A stretch of DNA of 64,000 nt, from the NCBI GenBank assembly GCA_964036155.1, contig OZ038422.1, forward strand, positions 72,129,201-72,193,200, read 5' to 3'. Positions 20,718 to 33,100 of this stretch are shown in pieces. Each line of letters starts with the position of its first letter. Positions within the stretch are counted from its first letter, which is position 1. The position numbers were made by a program, and so were the translations under genes. The notes under the pieces are model-generated. The model saw nothing but the letters and a program-made list of their open reading frames with translations, had not been told where the DNA came from and did no database searches. This DNA comes from Diploscapter coronatus. Its lineage: Eukaryota; Nematoda; Chromadorea; Rhabditida; Rhabditidae.

Positions 20718-23700
20718 ATGTCCAGACCGGTTCCCAAACCCGCTGATGAGCTCCATGCCAAATTGGATCAGCTGTTCTCAGGTAAAATTAAAAAGAAATA
20801 GTGAAAATTAAAGAAAAGAAACATTTCGAATTTCAAACTCATCTTTCTTATTATAAATTTGGGAAAATGAACAAAAAATCAACTATTTATTTTTTTCAGA
20901 AAACCACGCCAAATACGAAGACAGCCCAGCGAAACTGATCGAGGATGTTTTGACGACGATCGAAAGAGATCATAAGGTGATTATTTTATTTTATAGCTTT
21001 TCCTATTTCTCGGATTTTGAAAAAAAAACTCGTTGATTTCACAGAACATCTTTTCGAAAAATAGGCTTTTCTTGAATTTGATGGTTATTTTGAGAAAAGT
21101 TGCCTAATTCTGATTTTTGAGGCAGTGTTCGCGCCGTTGCACCTCGTACCGGCCAGCCACGGCATGCTGGTTCGTGCTCGCTGCATGGTCCAGCACAGGT
21201 GTGAACAGGGTATGCTCATTTTCAAATTCAACTGAGATGATCTATTTTTGGAGCCTACAAAATTTTGATTTTTTCAATTATTTTTTATTGTTCTCAAGGA
21301 CGAAAATTATATTCAGCAAAAATATTTCTTTTCAATTTTCTGTCAAGCTCCTATTTTTCAGAGTACTACTCTTATTCTTACAATGCGAAATTCGGCGATT
21401 CGGTTCGCAAAACGACGAGTTTGCTCAGGGACTACATTGAGGATGCGGTCGGTTTTTTATTTCAAAAATAGTTTTAAAAAATTTTCTTATTTTTAAAATA
21501 GTATTTTTCAGGAAATTGTGAACGAGCGAGATGTAGTGCTGAAAACGCGCTATTGCTACGTGCTAGTGCCCGTTCCTGGGGCCACCCAATGGTTCAATGA
21601 CGAGTTTCTGGGTTGATCATTTTTATTCATATTTTTACTCTTAATTTGTTTATCTTTAGGCTTTTAATTTGTTAAAATTATTCTTTTTCAGAGTCTTCCT
21701 CTGAGCCGGAATCCAAGCGCATATGCGTCGATGGAACTGAAGATTCGAAAGAAGCAGAACTCATTCAGAAATTCATCGCTAAGGTTATTTTTTATATTTA
21801 AAGAAATCCAATTATTTGGAAGAATGTATTTTTAGAGGACTAAACTTTATTTCATTTTTATTTGTAAAAAAAGCAGTCTTTATTCTCTATATTTTTAGTT
21901 CGCTGACGATGATTGTGAGGATCTGAAGCCTAACACGGTTGTCGATGTCTACGGTATTCTGTCCAAACACAACTTTGAAGCCGACCCGGATAATCAATTG
22001 TAAGATTTGTTTGCTTTTATTTCAAATTTATTTAGTTTAATTGATTCATTTTTTTGGTAAAAAATAGCTTTCAGTTCGAACTCGAACCTGCCGTCTCTGA
22101 TGAATTTGCACGTGATGCGCTACGACTTCATCACCGACCAGGTGCCTGAGAGGAAGTTCATCAAACCTATCGGTGATTTTTTCGAAATTTAAGTTACTTT
22201 TTCCTCTACTGAAAATATTATTTTCTTCATCTTGAAAGTTTTGCAATGTTTCATATCGTTTCTTACACGTTTCTTTAAATTTAATTATTTTATATTTTTT
22301 CAGAGAAAATTTTTCGTCTAAGATAATTTTTTTTAAATTCTCAGACGACATTCGAACCGTGAAGGCAGTTCTGCTGCAGAAATTGTCTGCGTTTCTGGGC
22401 GACACTTCTCGCGACTTCTGCTTCGCCAACTACTTCCTTCTTCATCTCATTTCCTCCACGTTAGTTTTATTTATTTATCCTAAATTAAGATTAATCTCCA
22501 AGGTTATTTCAATTTTGGGAGAAGGTATTTAAATTTATCTTCAACTCTCCATCAACACTTAAAATTTCATAGAAGCTTCATCCTTTTATTTTTATCGAAT
22601 ATTTGAAAATTCATCAAATATATATTTTTTAAAATAATAAAATTTTAATTCTCAGTTACTCCCGCTCTGGCACCGACCTGCCAATCTGCTCGATGCCTCT
22701 GAATGTGGCTGGAGTGAGGGACGAGGCGGACTCGAAGAGACTCATTGAGGGACTCAATTTACTACTTTCTAAGGTTTGAATTTTTAATTTAATTTCTTTT
22801 CTTCTATCATCCAAAAATCGAGATTCATTAACCCAATTTTTGAAATTCTCGAACTAGTAATGTTTTCATCTCATTTTTTCAATATTTCTTTTATCTTCAG
22901 AAGAACGATATTTCCAGTTTTTTTCCTGAAAATTAACTCATGTTTTATTGGAATTTGTACCTTCAAACATTTTTAATTTTCCAGAAATCTCAAACGATCA
23001 TTTTTCCATTTTAGGTGAAACTTTTGCCCTTGAGCGCGAACTACCTGAGCAACGCGCGTCTGAATCCTCGTCAGAATCACTCGACTGGGGAATTGGAGCA
23101 GGGCGAATTGCAGCTGGCCAACGGCACCGAAGTCATCGCCGATGAAACCAACATTCAAAACAGATGCCAGGTTTCCGGAAACGGTCTGATTTTTTCAAGA
23201 ATATATTTCTTAATGAACTATTTTTTTTTATCTTTCCAGAAAATTTTCCTATATATTTTTTTGCTGAAACCATTTAGCAATGTTCATTTTATGTGCGAGA
23301 TTTTTCTGAAAATAAACAAAATATTGTCAAAAGTGAAAACTCACGAAATTGGTGGCGAATTTTCAGTGGAGCAGAATCTGAAAGCTCTGAATCAGCTGTT
23401 GACGGAGCAGAAATTGGCCTACGATTTCGGCGTCTACCAGATCAGCTTCGACGTCGACTTGCCCTTCCTCATTCTGTCTCCGGGCATTTCCAATCTCTTC
23501 AGGGTAAATTTAGAATTATGTGTTCCTTATTTAAATAATATTTATATATTATGATTTTTTTTGTATGTTTTTATTCTAAATTAAAAAAAAAAAAAAAAAA
23601 TATTTGGCAGCACCCTAAAGTGGTGCGCAACCTTCCTCGTTAAAAAAGTAGGACCACTTTAGGCGTTTCCACGATATTTTATCTTGACGAGAAAATCAAA

Positions 23701-24897
23701 TTTATTGGAATCTTTCAGACCCCCTTCCCGATCCACTATTTCCGCGAAAATGCCTCACCCCAGGCAGTTTCCGAGTTGTTCGGCGGCTCGGATGCGCTCG
23801 CCATGTTCCGCATCTACATTCAGCAGGCCAAGAGCAAAGTCCGACTCGTCAACATTTCAGAGCCGACTTCCAAGGTGATTTTGAGAATTTCGGATCTTTT
23901 TTATTCTTTTGCATAATTTTTGAAGATATCCACCATTAAAAGACGATTTTTGAGTGATTTGTTTATTTTCAAAATTTTAGGCGATCCAGAACAATTTCGT
24001 CGAGATTTGTCAGCGTCTGCCCGCCATCGAAGACAAGGCTCTGCTCATGCAGAAGTTGCTCATCGTTAGCAGGTTTGGAGCACTTTCTCATTTATTGACA
24101 ATCTATCTCAATTGGTTAGACACTTGCTATCGTTTTTGACAAAAAATTTCATGTTTACTGATTTTTAAACAAACTCGTCATTTTTCTTCTATCTTTTTCG
24201 CGCAAATTTCAATTTTCACTAATTTTTGGGTAATAGTTCTGATCTTCTTTACTCATTCGAAAGCCCCTAATTTCTAGGTTGCTGGCTGTGTCCGAGGGTC
24301 GTGATGAGGTGCTGCTCGAAGACTGGACGAAAGCGTTCGATTTGGAGACCTCGAGAATCGAGATCATCAAGGAGTTGCACAAACAGGTAATGAATGATTT
24401 TTTTTCGGAAAATTAGAACAAACTAATATTTATTTGAATGATAAAATTTTCATTAAGATGAACACTTTTAAATTAAAATGCTTAATTTTTCTATTAGTAG
24501 AATTTCGATACTGAATTTATTGAACAAAATGCTAGAAAATTATATCCATGATCACATTTCGAGGAGATTGGAAATTTCAACTATTTTAATTTGGATAAGC
24601 TTTTACAAGACAAACAGACTTGGGACTTGTCCACCGAAAGCATCTCTTATGCGATGAATTATTCTGGTCAGCTTTGCAATTACTATTCCTAGTAGTGGGA
24701 CAAGAGATGATAACGACGAATTTTCGCGGTGGAAAAGCTCCAAGTCTGAAGACAAAAAGTGGTTTTAAGATAGGTTTTGAAATGATAAAAAATTCGACAT
24801 CATAAATTTTAGATCGATTTATTTTTATTTCAAATTTCAGACGCCCCTCACCGCCTACGCAAATTCCGCCAACAAGGAAAATTTGACTGCCAAGTGA
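20718..24897 (+). CDS. MCMBP: Mini-chromosome maintenance complex-binding protein
   Basis: MCMBP binds MCM2-7 subunits in the nucleus and supports MCM assembly, stability and unloading. About 16 exons give roughly 550 residues. Recognisable blocks in order are VFAPLHLVPASHGMLVRARC then MVQHRCEQEYYSYSYNAKFG; RYCYVLVPVPGATQWFNDE; DLKPNTVVDVYGILSKHNFE; MNLHVMRYDF; AVLLQKLSAFLGDTSRDFCF then ANYFLLHLISS; SRSGTDLPICSMPLNVAGV; VKLLPLSANYLSNARLNPRQ, GELEQGELQLANGTEVIADE; LTEQKLAYDFGVYQISFDVD; FRIYIQQAKSKVRLVNI; LPAIEDKALLMQKLLIVSRL. These match the order and spacing of human MCMBP (for example CMVQDMFDPEFY, FLTHALLGDSLAAEYLILHL, VIDETLLEQGQL). The family is usually about 640 residues, and the acidic middle is shorter here. 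The start follows an acceptor-like TTTCAG by 7 nt. An 11-bp inverted repeat sits in one intron. Confidence 0.93.
23614..23663. repeat. 11-bp perfect inverted repeat in MCMBP intron
   Basis: CCTAAAGTGGT and its exact reverse complement ACCACTTTAGG are separated by 28 nt. A 17-nt A-run lies just upstream. This looks like a small hairpin or a degraded mobile-element end. Confidence 0.6.
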
Positions 24898-25055
24898 TTT
24901 GTCTGGCAAGTTCCAAAATTGCACATTGCAATTTGAAAATGCTTGGCACATTCAACAGACTTGTTAATAGATACGGATTCTACTTTTGATTTTTTTTTTT
25001 ACCTATTTTGGGTTTCTTTATGAAACCATCTTTCTTCAACGAGTCAAATCGATGG

Positions 25056-25061
25056 AATAAA
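25056..25061 (+). terminator. Poly(A) signal of MCMBP
   Basis: AATAAA lies 159 nt after the MCMBP stop codon, followed by a T-run. Confidence 0.6.
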
Positions 25062-25236
25062 TTAGAATTTTTTTTTAACATTTTAGACTTAAAATGATTG
25101 AACAAGCATTGAAATGCATGAATTTTTATGAGGTTAGGAAAATGTGAAAGTTAAAAAGTAGATGCTGCATTTTTGCACAAATGCGAATTCATTGAGAGAG
25201 CTCTTATTAGTTCGAAGCTACAAGAATTATTATCAA

Positions 25237-25264
25237 TAGCTCAGTTGGTAGAGAGAGAGAGAGC
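25237..25264 (+). other. tRNA D-arm-like relic (A box)
   Basis: TAGCTCAGTTGGTAGAG is a textbook tRNA D-arm/A-box sequence, followed by a GA repeat. No anticodon arm or T-arm follows within 150 bp, so it is not a functional tRNA. It could be a tRNA-derived SINE fragment or a chance match. Confidence 0.35.
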
Positions 25265-28200
25265 TCATAAAATTATACCTTCATTTTTCAATTTCAATTT
25301 TGAGATTGGTTTTTGCCGATATCCGCCTCAAAAGTTCCAAGTTGTTATTTGAAGCATACTTCGATATTTCATAACTTCAAAACAATAATACGGGGGGCTC
25401 TATTGTCTTGTGATCTCTATTTTGATCTAGCAAATGCGATCTGTCTTTATCAATATCACATCATATTATCTTCTTTTCTCCCCCCTGCACTATTTCTCCC
25501 ATCACTAATTCTATCATTTTGCTATGTGCCAATGCAATTTTCAAAGCATGCTATCTTTCTCTTCTCTTATTTTGCAATGCTATTTTTCAGACTCTCTTTA
25601 TTTTCAGCACTATTTCTCTCCAAATGACACATGCTCTCGTCCCCTTTTTCTCTGTGACTCCTCAGATCTCGATGGATTTTGTCAATCTCTCACTTTCCTT
25701 CATGTTCTCTATACTCGCTCTTCGCAATTTTCAAACTCTTTTCCCATAAGATTTCCTCGTTTTATTCTTCTCTGCTTCATTTATCCCCTAGGGTATTTTC
25801 TCTCTAAGCTCTCTCCCTCTCTCTATCTCTAAGTCTCGAATTTAGCACATATCTTGGATATCTCCAGATATCCACTATTTCTGCTCTTTGTATTATGGCA
25901 TCTCTCCAGGATCGAACCTAGATTATTTGCATTTTTAATTTCCTTTTACACCTGAAAATTAGGCCTTTCAACTTTTGGGTACCGAAAATTGAAATTTTTG
26001 CATCATTCGTTGAAGTAGAAACTCTTACACAAAGTCGAACGAACTTTGAGGTTTCAAATCGAAACATTTTTGTCATTCTTCAAAATTTTCTTTTCAAAAT
26101 AGTTTCAAAGTTATACTATTTTTATCTAAATAATAATTTCTATTTTCGGAAGTCATTTTTCTAAATCACGACGATGTGATCGAAATCCTAGTTAATCCAT
26201 GCTTCTTCCATCTCATTTTCTTGATGTTTTCGTTTTTCTCTCTTCAGGAACAACTCGACTCTTCTCAATCAAATAGCCCCAACTTTATTCTTCAGACGAT
26301 TCAATTTTACGAGGTCCGTATTTTTATCGGATTTTATGAGATCTCTGTTCGAACTTTGAGAAATCAAATCTTTTTTGTCGAGAATAAAACTAAAGCAGGG
26401 AAATTCGAAATGTCATCGTCAAGTTTGAAGATAACATCTCTTCAAGGAGGTGTTTTTGGTAGAAAGAAACGTGAGATTATTTTTGAAGAACCGGAATTTT
26501 CAGATTCTTGTGTTTTCTCTAGAAATAATTGAAATCGATTGAGATTTATGAGTTGCTTCATAAGAATGAAATCTAACAATTCTATGGTATAACACTTTTC
26601 AAGTGGTTCAATTTGCAGCTTCTTGCAAGAAAGCGTCCTGAAATGACCTCAAGTTTCACTTTTCGTTTCCCTGAATTTCGAAACTACACTGAAATTCAGT
26701 CCGTTCCCCTGAAACATCTTTAATCTACTTTGGAAAGGAGATGCCAATTTGATTGTTAGTGTTTTCTCGTTTCGCTCTGGAAAATGAGCGGAAAAGAATT
26801 AGAGACGTAAAATGTGGGACCGCGCAATGCAAAAGCAAAAGCTGAAATGCCACATAAGGACACGGACAGGGAATAAAAGGGGTTGAAAAGACGGGGAAGG
26901 AAGGAAGGGAAAGGGTACGACCGAAGTATCACATGACAAAGGGACCCCTCTACTATGCCACACGCAAATTGAGCATGCACAATGGAATTTCTTAGTTCGT
27001 GAGATATTTTTGCACCTCGAAACATTTAACCTTCACAAGTTGTTGATTGATTATCTGGAATTCTTGAAGATTAAGCATCTAGGATTCTTCAATCTTGGAA
27101 TTTTCATTGGAAATAATGCTTCGTGTTTGAAAGTTGGAATCGAATTTTCCACGACCTTTCGGATCTAAAATCTTCCAGATATTATTGCAATGCAAGAAGT
27201 TATTTGCGTTCGAAATTTCATCTTCATAGCGAGCGAGTTTTTTCTTGTTTGCATATTCATTTTTCGAGTTCATTGGAAATGCGAAATTGAAATTTCATCA
27301 TTTTTGAAACTTTTGTCGAAACAAATTATTTGAACACTCAAAATTCCCTTTACAAATTGTCCAAAAGCAGAGACAAAATCCAAGAAATGTTTGGAAATTT
27401 TGAAGCCAATCGGCTAAATTTCGAACGAGCTCTCGCATTTCCGCAAAACGAGCACAAATGCGCAAATTTGGAGGCAAGCGTTTTTTGATTTTCGTATTTT
27501 TTCTTCCCGAGAAAGACCAAGTTTGGTTTCATTTCATGGAAAAATGAAATATTCCAAATTTTCGTTATTTTTCAGAGAAATATTGCAATAGTTTTTCATA
27601 TTTTGCATTTGTCCTTTCCCTTGGTTTTCAGTAATTGGATTCAAGATACTTTTGTACGAACGCACACAATTCACCATTGTTCAAGAATCGTTCAAGAAGT
27701 GGTCAATTAGACTAATCTTCTGAAACACCGCTCGACTTATTTTCATTGTTCACGTTTCCTTTCGAGAGAAATGGCTACTGAATATTCTCACTCTCATACG
27801 AGTTCAGAAAACTATGGTAAATTTACATGGGCATTTGGTTATTCGGAAATAGCGAGTTTTTCTGACAATTAGATATGGAATAGATTCATAGATGTCGTAA
27901 GAGATTCTTAATATCATCAGGATTTGGAAAATCTTATGTCTTGATTCTAACAATTCACTATCCTTTTTCAGTGTCATGATATCATTAGATTTTCAGATTA
28001 CCTTACCTTATCTGGTGTAAAGATCTTATTTTATCTCGGAATTATTCGTTGACAAATCCAATATTTGTTTATTTTGTTGTTTACAGCATCTGTCAGTTTC
28101 ATATGTTTCATGCTCTTCACCCCATTTTCTTCTCCTCTCCTTAGATGCTCCTTCCCTCACATTAGTCTGCCTCAAACATTCGTGTTTTTAACAATTCTTT

Positions 28201-30149
28201 CCTTCAGAAACACATGAATCGAACTCTTCCTTTGTCTCTCTAATTCTAGCATTTTCATGCTCTCTAACTATTTCATATTGATGAAAATTTGGAATCTCGC
28301 AATTTGTAAGGAAGAGAAATATTTTTCCAAGTATGGCATACTTCAAAATTTGATAAAACCTCTAGAAATTGTGCACTCTCTCGCTTCTTTTCTTTTTTTG
28401 ATAATTTTGCAACAATCTGAAAATTTAAAGATTCTTTATGCTAAGCTAATTATCCACAAGAAAGAAATTTATGCCTCAAAATAGTTTTTATTTTGTGTTA
28501 TGTAATTTAAATTTCTGGAAAAAATTCCACGATTTCTGTTCGATTTTCGCTAATTTGTATCTTTTTGTTTGATGCCTCCCGCTTTGGGAACCAAGTTTCT
28601 TGAAAAATTAATGCGCGAATCCGAGCCAAAACTTTCAGATTTTAAAATGAGATAGTTCCAGCACTTTTTTTTTCATAAAAATGAGAACCCTTCTTGAGAA
28701 AAATGTTTGGTTTTACAGATAAAGTGGTAATCTGGAAAATAAAACAACAATAAATAAGAAATAGTATAGGACAGAGGAAAGGCCTTGTATGTTTCTTTTC
28801 TAATACTATTTAGTCGTCTTGTTGTCTTGTTTTTCTAGGTTGCCCGATGAAGTAAGATATTTTGATGCAATTGTCTATCAAATTAAACAGTTTTATTGAA
28901 AGTGTTCCAGCGAATTTCTTTTGATCGCTTTTGCCTATTTTGCACCCAACTTGACTTCGTTCCATTATATTTATGGACAAAAATGCGTGCGTGTTTTTCC
29001 AATTAGTCACAAACTCATTTTTGACTCGTGTTCCTTCTAAATTTATTACATTTTGACCTTTGAAAAATTCACGAATTTCATTTTCGTACCCCAACATTTT
29101 CACTCGCTAATAATTACTTTGCAAACGTCTAAATTGTCATGTTTTCACAAAAATTGGTCCTTTTTGTATAGTTCGACTCTAATTTTATTCTTTTTTACAC
29201 TTCTTTCATAATTAAATTCTTTTATTCGTCTACCCATTCCCTCACATAGCTGTTTTCGACTTATCCGCTCCAAAATCTTGAAAATTCTCAGCTTTCTGGG
29301 TCTCTAGTCCATTCTCGTTTTAAGAAAAATTTCGTGAATTTTCCCCACTTGAAAATTGTTTCACATGTAAATCACTTTTTTCTTATGAATTTTGGAACAT
29401 TTCTAAACTTTCTCATATTTTCCAGGAAAGCTATTTTCAACCTAAATTATTCAGAAGCGAAACCTCATGACACTGATAAAAATGACATTTTCGCGATTTT
29501 CGGAATTGTCCAGTTTTGGTGCCACGAATTTTCCAAAATTGCAGCCCTGCTCAAATAAATGCACTTTGATACTTCTTCTCCATATAACAAAAACATGACC
29601 TTTCCTGAGAAAATTCGTCTTATAACTTGATTTTCGAGTCTAGATAAGACGCACTTCTCTATCCATACCAGGCTCGCCTTGCATCATTTTTCTCTTCTCT
29701 ATCCCCTGAATTTGCATTTTCTGCTCCTCTTTCCGGAGAATATCATTCATTCTCGATTCTCTACTCGATAAGCCTTCCCTTTCAGTGCAAGAATTCTACT
29801 GCATAGAACGCAACGTTTAGCCATGTAAAATGAGCTGCATTATTATTCATTTTTACTCATTCACTACACAATTCAGAGATCATTACTATTGAATTAGTCT
29901 GAAGAATGTTTCATTTATTCTTGAACTTCTTTGAAGCATCATCAGTCTGGCTATTTTGCAAACCTTATTATATACTAGTCAATTAAGTTCACATTGATAT
30001 AGTTTCATGATCGTACCAAGCAGCATTTTCTTGAAACATAATGTATCGATATTGTTATTTCTAATTTTGATACTCCCCATGAAAAAACGGAATTGATATC
30101 TTTCGATTTTTCGTTTTAGTAGAATTTCCTTGAAAAATATACTTTTCAG

Positions 30150-33100
30150 ATGGCCAAATCAGTCTCAATTCCAATAGCCCTGAGCGAGTTGAAGCGATCC
30201 TCGTTCCGTCGACTTTCGTCCCGCAAAGATAAGAAGAAGAGCGTATCAACGCCTTTGAGTGGATTCGTGATTCTCGTCGAGAAGATCGGGGGCAACGTTA
30301 AACTATACGGTACATTTGTGAATCATAAAAAATTGGCTCTGATAAAACCACAGGATTCACGTGTAAAAACACGAAATTTTCTGGTGAAGTAATGCTTATT
30401 AGAAAATAAAGTTCATCTCTGGGCTCAAAAGCTCGAATTTTGCGTGCAAAAGCTAATAACTGATCTAAAAATCTTTTGGCATTGATACTATTTTGTTATC
30501 AACTGTTGAATTTTCAAGTGATCTTAATTTTTTTATTTTTATGAAGAAATTCTGCTCGAAACATTTCTAACTTGATCTTTGTCCTGCTACAAAATCACTA
30601 CGAAATGAGATGATGATTAGTGACTTGTAGGCATTTTCGCATATTGATAAGGAAGTTTTTCGTTGAAATTTGGAACCTTTCAAAGCTTAGGGGATTTAAA
30701 AAAAAACACAAAAAAACGAAGCTTGAAAATTGTAGGCACAACCGGAGATTGCTCGAATTTGGCAGTGGGCGACGAGATAATCGCGATCAATGACAAGGAG
30801 GTTTCCGAACAGAACTACGATTTAGTAATCCCTTATTTGCAAGAGGTAGAATTTGATATTTCGTAGGAAAGAATAAGTTCTGGGGTTTAAAAAAAGATTT
30901 TTGATCGTGGAATCTAATTGTCGCTACTTCAAAAAGGGCGTAACTTTTCGGAAAGTGCGTCCGTACAACGCGCTTTGAAAAGCCTAAGCTAGGATTGAAT
31001 GTTTTGTATGAAGTTTTCTGTTGTTAGAAAAGCCAACGGATTACCAGACTTGAAGACTTATGAAATTTTCGATAACTTTTCCAGAAAGATATTTTTAATA
31101 GTTGAATATTTTCGTTTCAGTGCATCCGAACGAAGATCATCCAACTAAAAGTACGACGGAGAGAAGATACAGAAAATCCTGAGGGTAAAATAAACCAAAA
31201 TCCGTAACTTTGATGAAGATCACTTTTCAGCACCCAGTACATCCTCTCAAGCCTCCCAATTTGTCGATGCGTATTTGGTGTCGGTCGATCGAGAGCATAT
31301 CAAAGAGGTTACGAGACGACTGAAAAAGTTAGTTATCAAGGAAATTAGAAATACTTGGTCTTCATGCTGGCTGTTCGTGCTCCCCCAAACTCCCCCATTC
31401 TACATAGCATCGGAAAACTCATCTCAAATGAAGATCAACTTCATGTTTAAAAAATCACTTTTCTGCTTGTTATCTTCAAAAAACATCTACCCATTTGATA
31501 GGTGATAACGACTTGTATCATTTTTCGTCTAAGAGCGGAAAAAATTTCTAGAGTCCTACACCCTATTTTACAACATTCCAACTGTAGATCGCTATCTTTA
31601 AGTGCCGAAAATATGCTTCAAAAAACCATTAACTTCTTCTGCTTGTTATCCCCCAAAACACATCTATCCATTTGATAAGTGATAGCGATTTGTTATCGTT
31701 TCGTTTTTCATCGCCTCTCTCATTTCGCCCTGATCAATTGGCTTGCGACCTTGTCTCGAAGCAGCAACGCTGGCAATAAATCAGCCGCGAGGGACCTGAC
31801 GATTAACAAAATATTGAAATTGGTCCAGGCAGTTTTTATTCTCTATCCTTCAAAATGCAAGGAGGTTTCGAAAAAATTTCAATTAACAACCAAAATCAGC
31901 AAACGTGACAATTAGGAGCTAGAAATCTAGGTTTGACATATTGTCAATTTTTTGTGGGTGATCAAAAAATTGCGATCTTGTTGAAATAAATTTAAAAATC
32001 GAATCAATTTTAACGTTTTTAAATTGATATTTGAAGCTTTTGTAGCATCTTTTAAAATTTGATCACATTTTACTACGAAAAAAGTGCGATTTTTGTCCCT
32101 TATAATTTTAGCGATTGATAAAATTGTGATGACTTTTAAGTTCTAATCAAAACATGAAATCATGCACTCACCCTTCTAAATTGATAACTCCAACTAATTC
32201 GTTTCTACTCTATCATATATTTCATTCATAATTTCATCGATATCAGTCTAATAATTCGACTAATCGTTAGTGTTATTGCTTCTTTGACAGTTGTGCCTTT
32301 CGGTAAAAATCTCAAAAGAGAGTCGGAAATAAGATTCTCGTTGAAAATGATTGATCATGAGATATGCCAGACTCGTAGTCCAATCCATAGTGTTTTGACG
32401 ACTCTGTTTATGATTTTGGAAGTGAGGAAATTTGAGGGATCTATGAAATTTGAACTACTGTAAGAACGCATGGAAGAAACGTGCTTTGAAGTTATCCTAA
32501 ATTGGTCAAATCTGCATTAAATCATAGCTGGAAAACTTTGAAATGGCCTTAAGGGACTTATGAAATTTGACTATTGTGGAAGTCAATTAGGTTTCTGTTT
32601 TTGTTTTCTGCTTCATATTTCGGTTAGTCATAATGAAAACTAAAATTACCTCACTAGTCTGTACCAGTATAAAGTTATCTTCTCGACATTTGCAGTGCTC
32701 AAAGATTGTATTTTTGGAGCTACTACTTTATCCAGTCGCTTCTTCGTAAAACATATTCCAATTCATCGTTCTTTCCAATCCGTCGATCTAAATTCATAAT
32801 CAGGATGATTAGTAACTATAAAATCTCATTGCTATCATCGCTTTAGCATCAAATACGCTTTCACTTATAGTGAGCAGAAGATAGTCTTTCTCTCGGAGTC
32901 AGCTTTATTTGGTCATTGCTTCGGTATTCCCTCTGCCTTTCCGTCTGTTTTTCGTTCCTATTTTCCCCGTCCAAGACATTGTTTGTTTACATACTTTGTC
33001 TCTGCTCTCATTCCATTCTCGTTGCTTCGTTGCACGTCCTTAGAGGCCCTTCCTTTCCTTTCCTTTCCCCCACACTTTCTCATCCTTTGCTTTGCATTTT

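Larger units (their letters stand above)
24898..30149. other. 5.2 kb gene-poor, T/C-rich region before the MAGUK gene
   Basis: No exon chain was found. From about 25.4 kb the plus strand is strongly T- and C-rich, with pyrimidine tracts at 25440-25850, 28100-28260 and 29600-29780. A purine-rich block (26780-26950) interrupts it. Short AAATTT-type runs recur closely at 27040-27660. The asymmetry resembles the 6.3 kb MAGUK intron, so part of this may be 5' intron or promoter of that gene. AATAAA for MCMBP lies at 25056. Confidence 0.5.

Noticed and set aside
23015..23554. 179-codon frame as one exon of MCMBP
   Set aside because: Its middle (after NIQNRCQ) is T-rich intron; family similarity resumes only at VEQNLKALNQ.
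25911..25926. T-arm-like string on minus (AGGTTCGATCC)
   Set aside because: The stem does not pair with a seven-base loop, and no D-arm or anticodon arm lies upstream on that strand. Not a tRNA.
26174..26532. 118-codon open frame, with an exon-like start after CTCTTCAG
   Set aside because: It begins with GTG, has low complexity, and no partner exons were found in the T/C-rich region.
27771..27815. Possible MAGUK first exon starting MATEYSHSHTSSENY with donor GTAAAT
   Set aside because: Its phase (1) does not fit the exon at 30150, and joining gives a stop after about 20 codons. No bridging exon was found.
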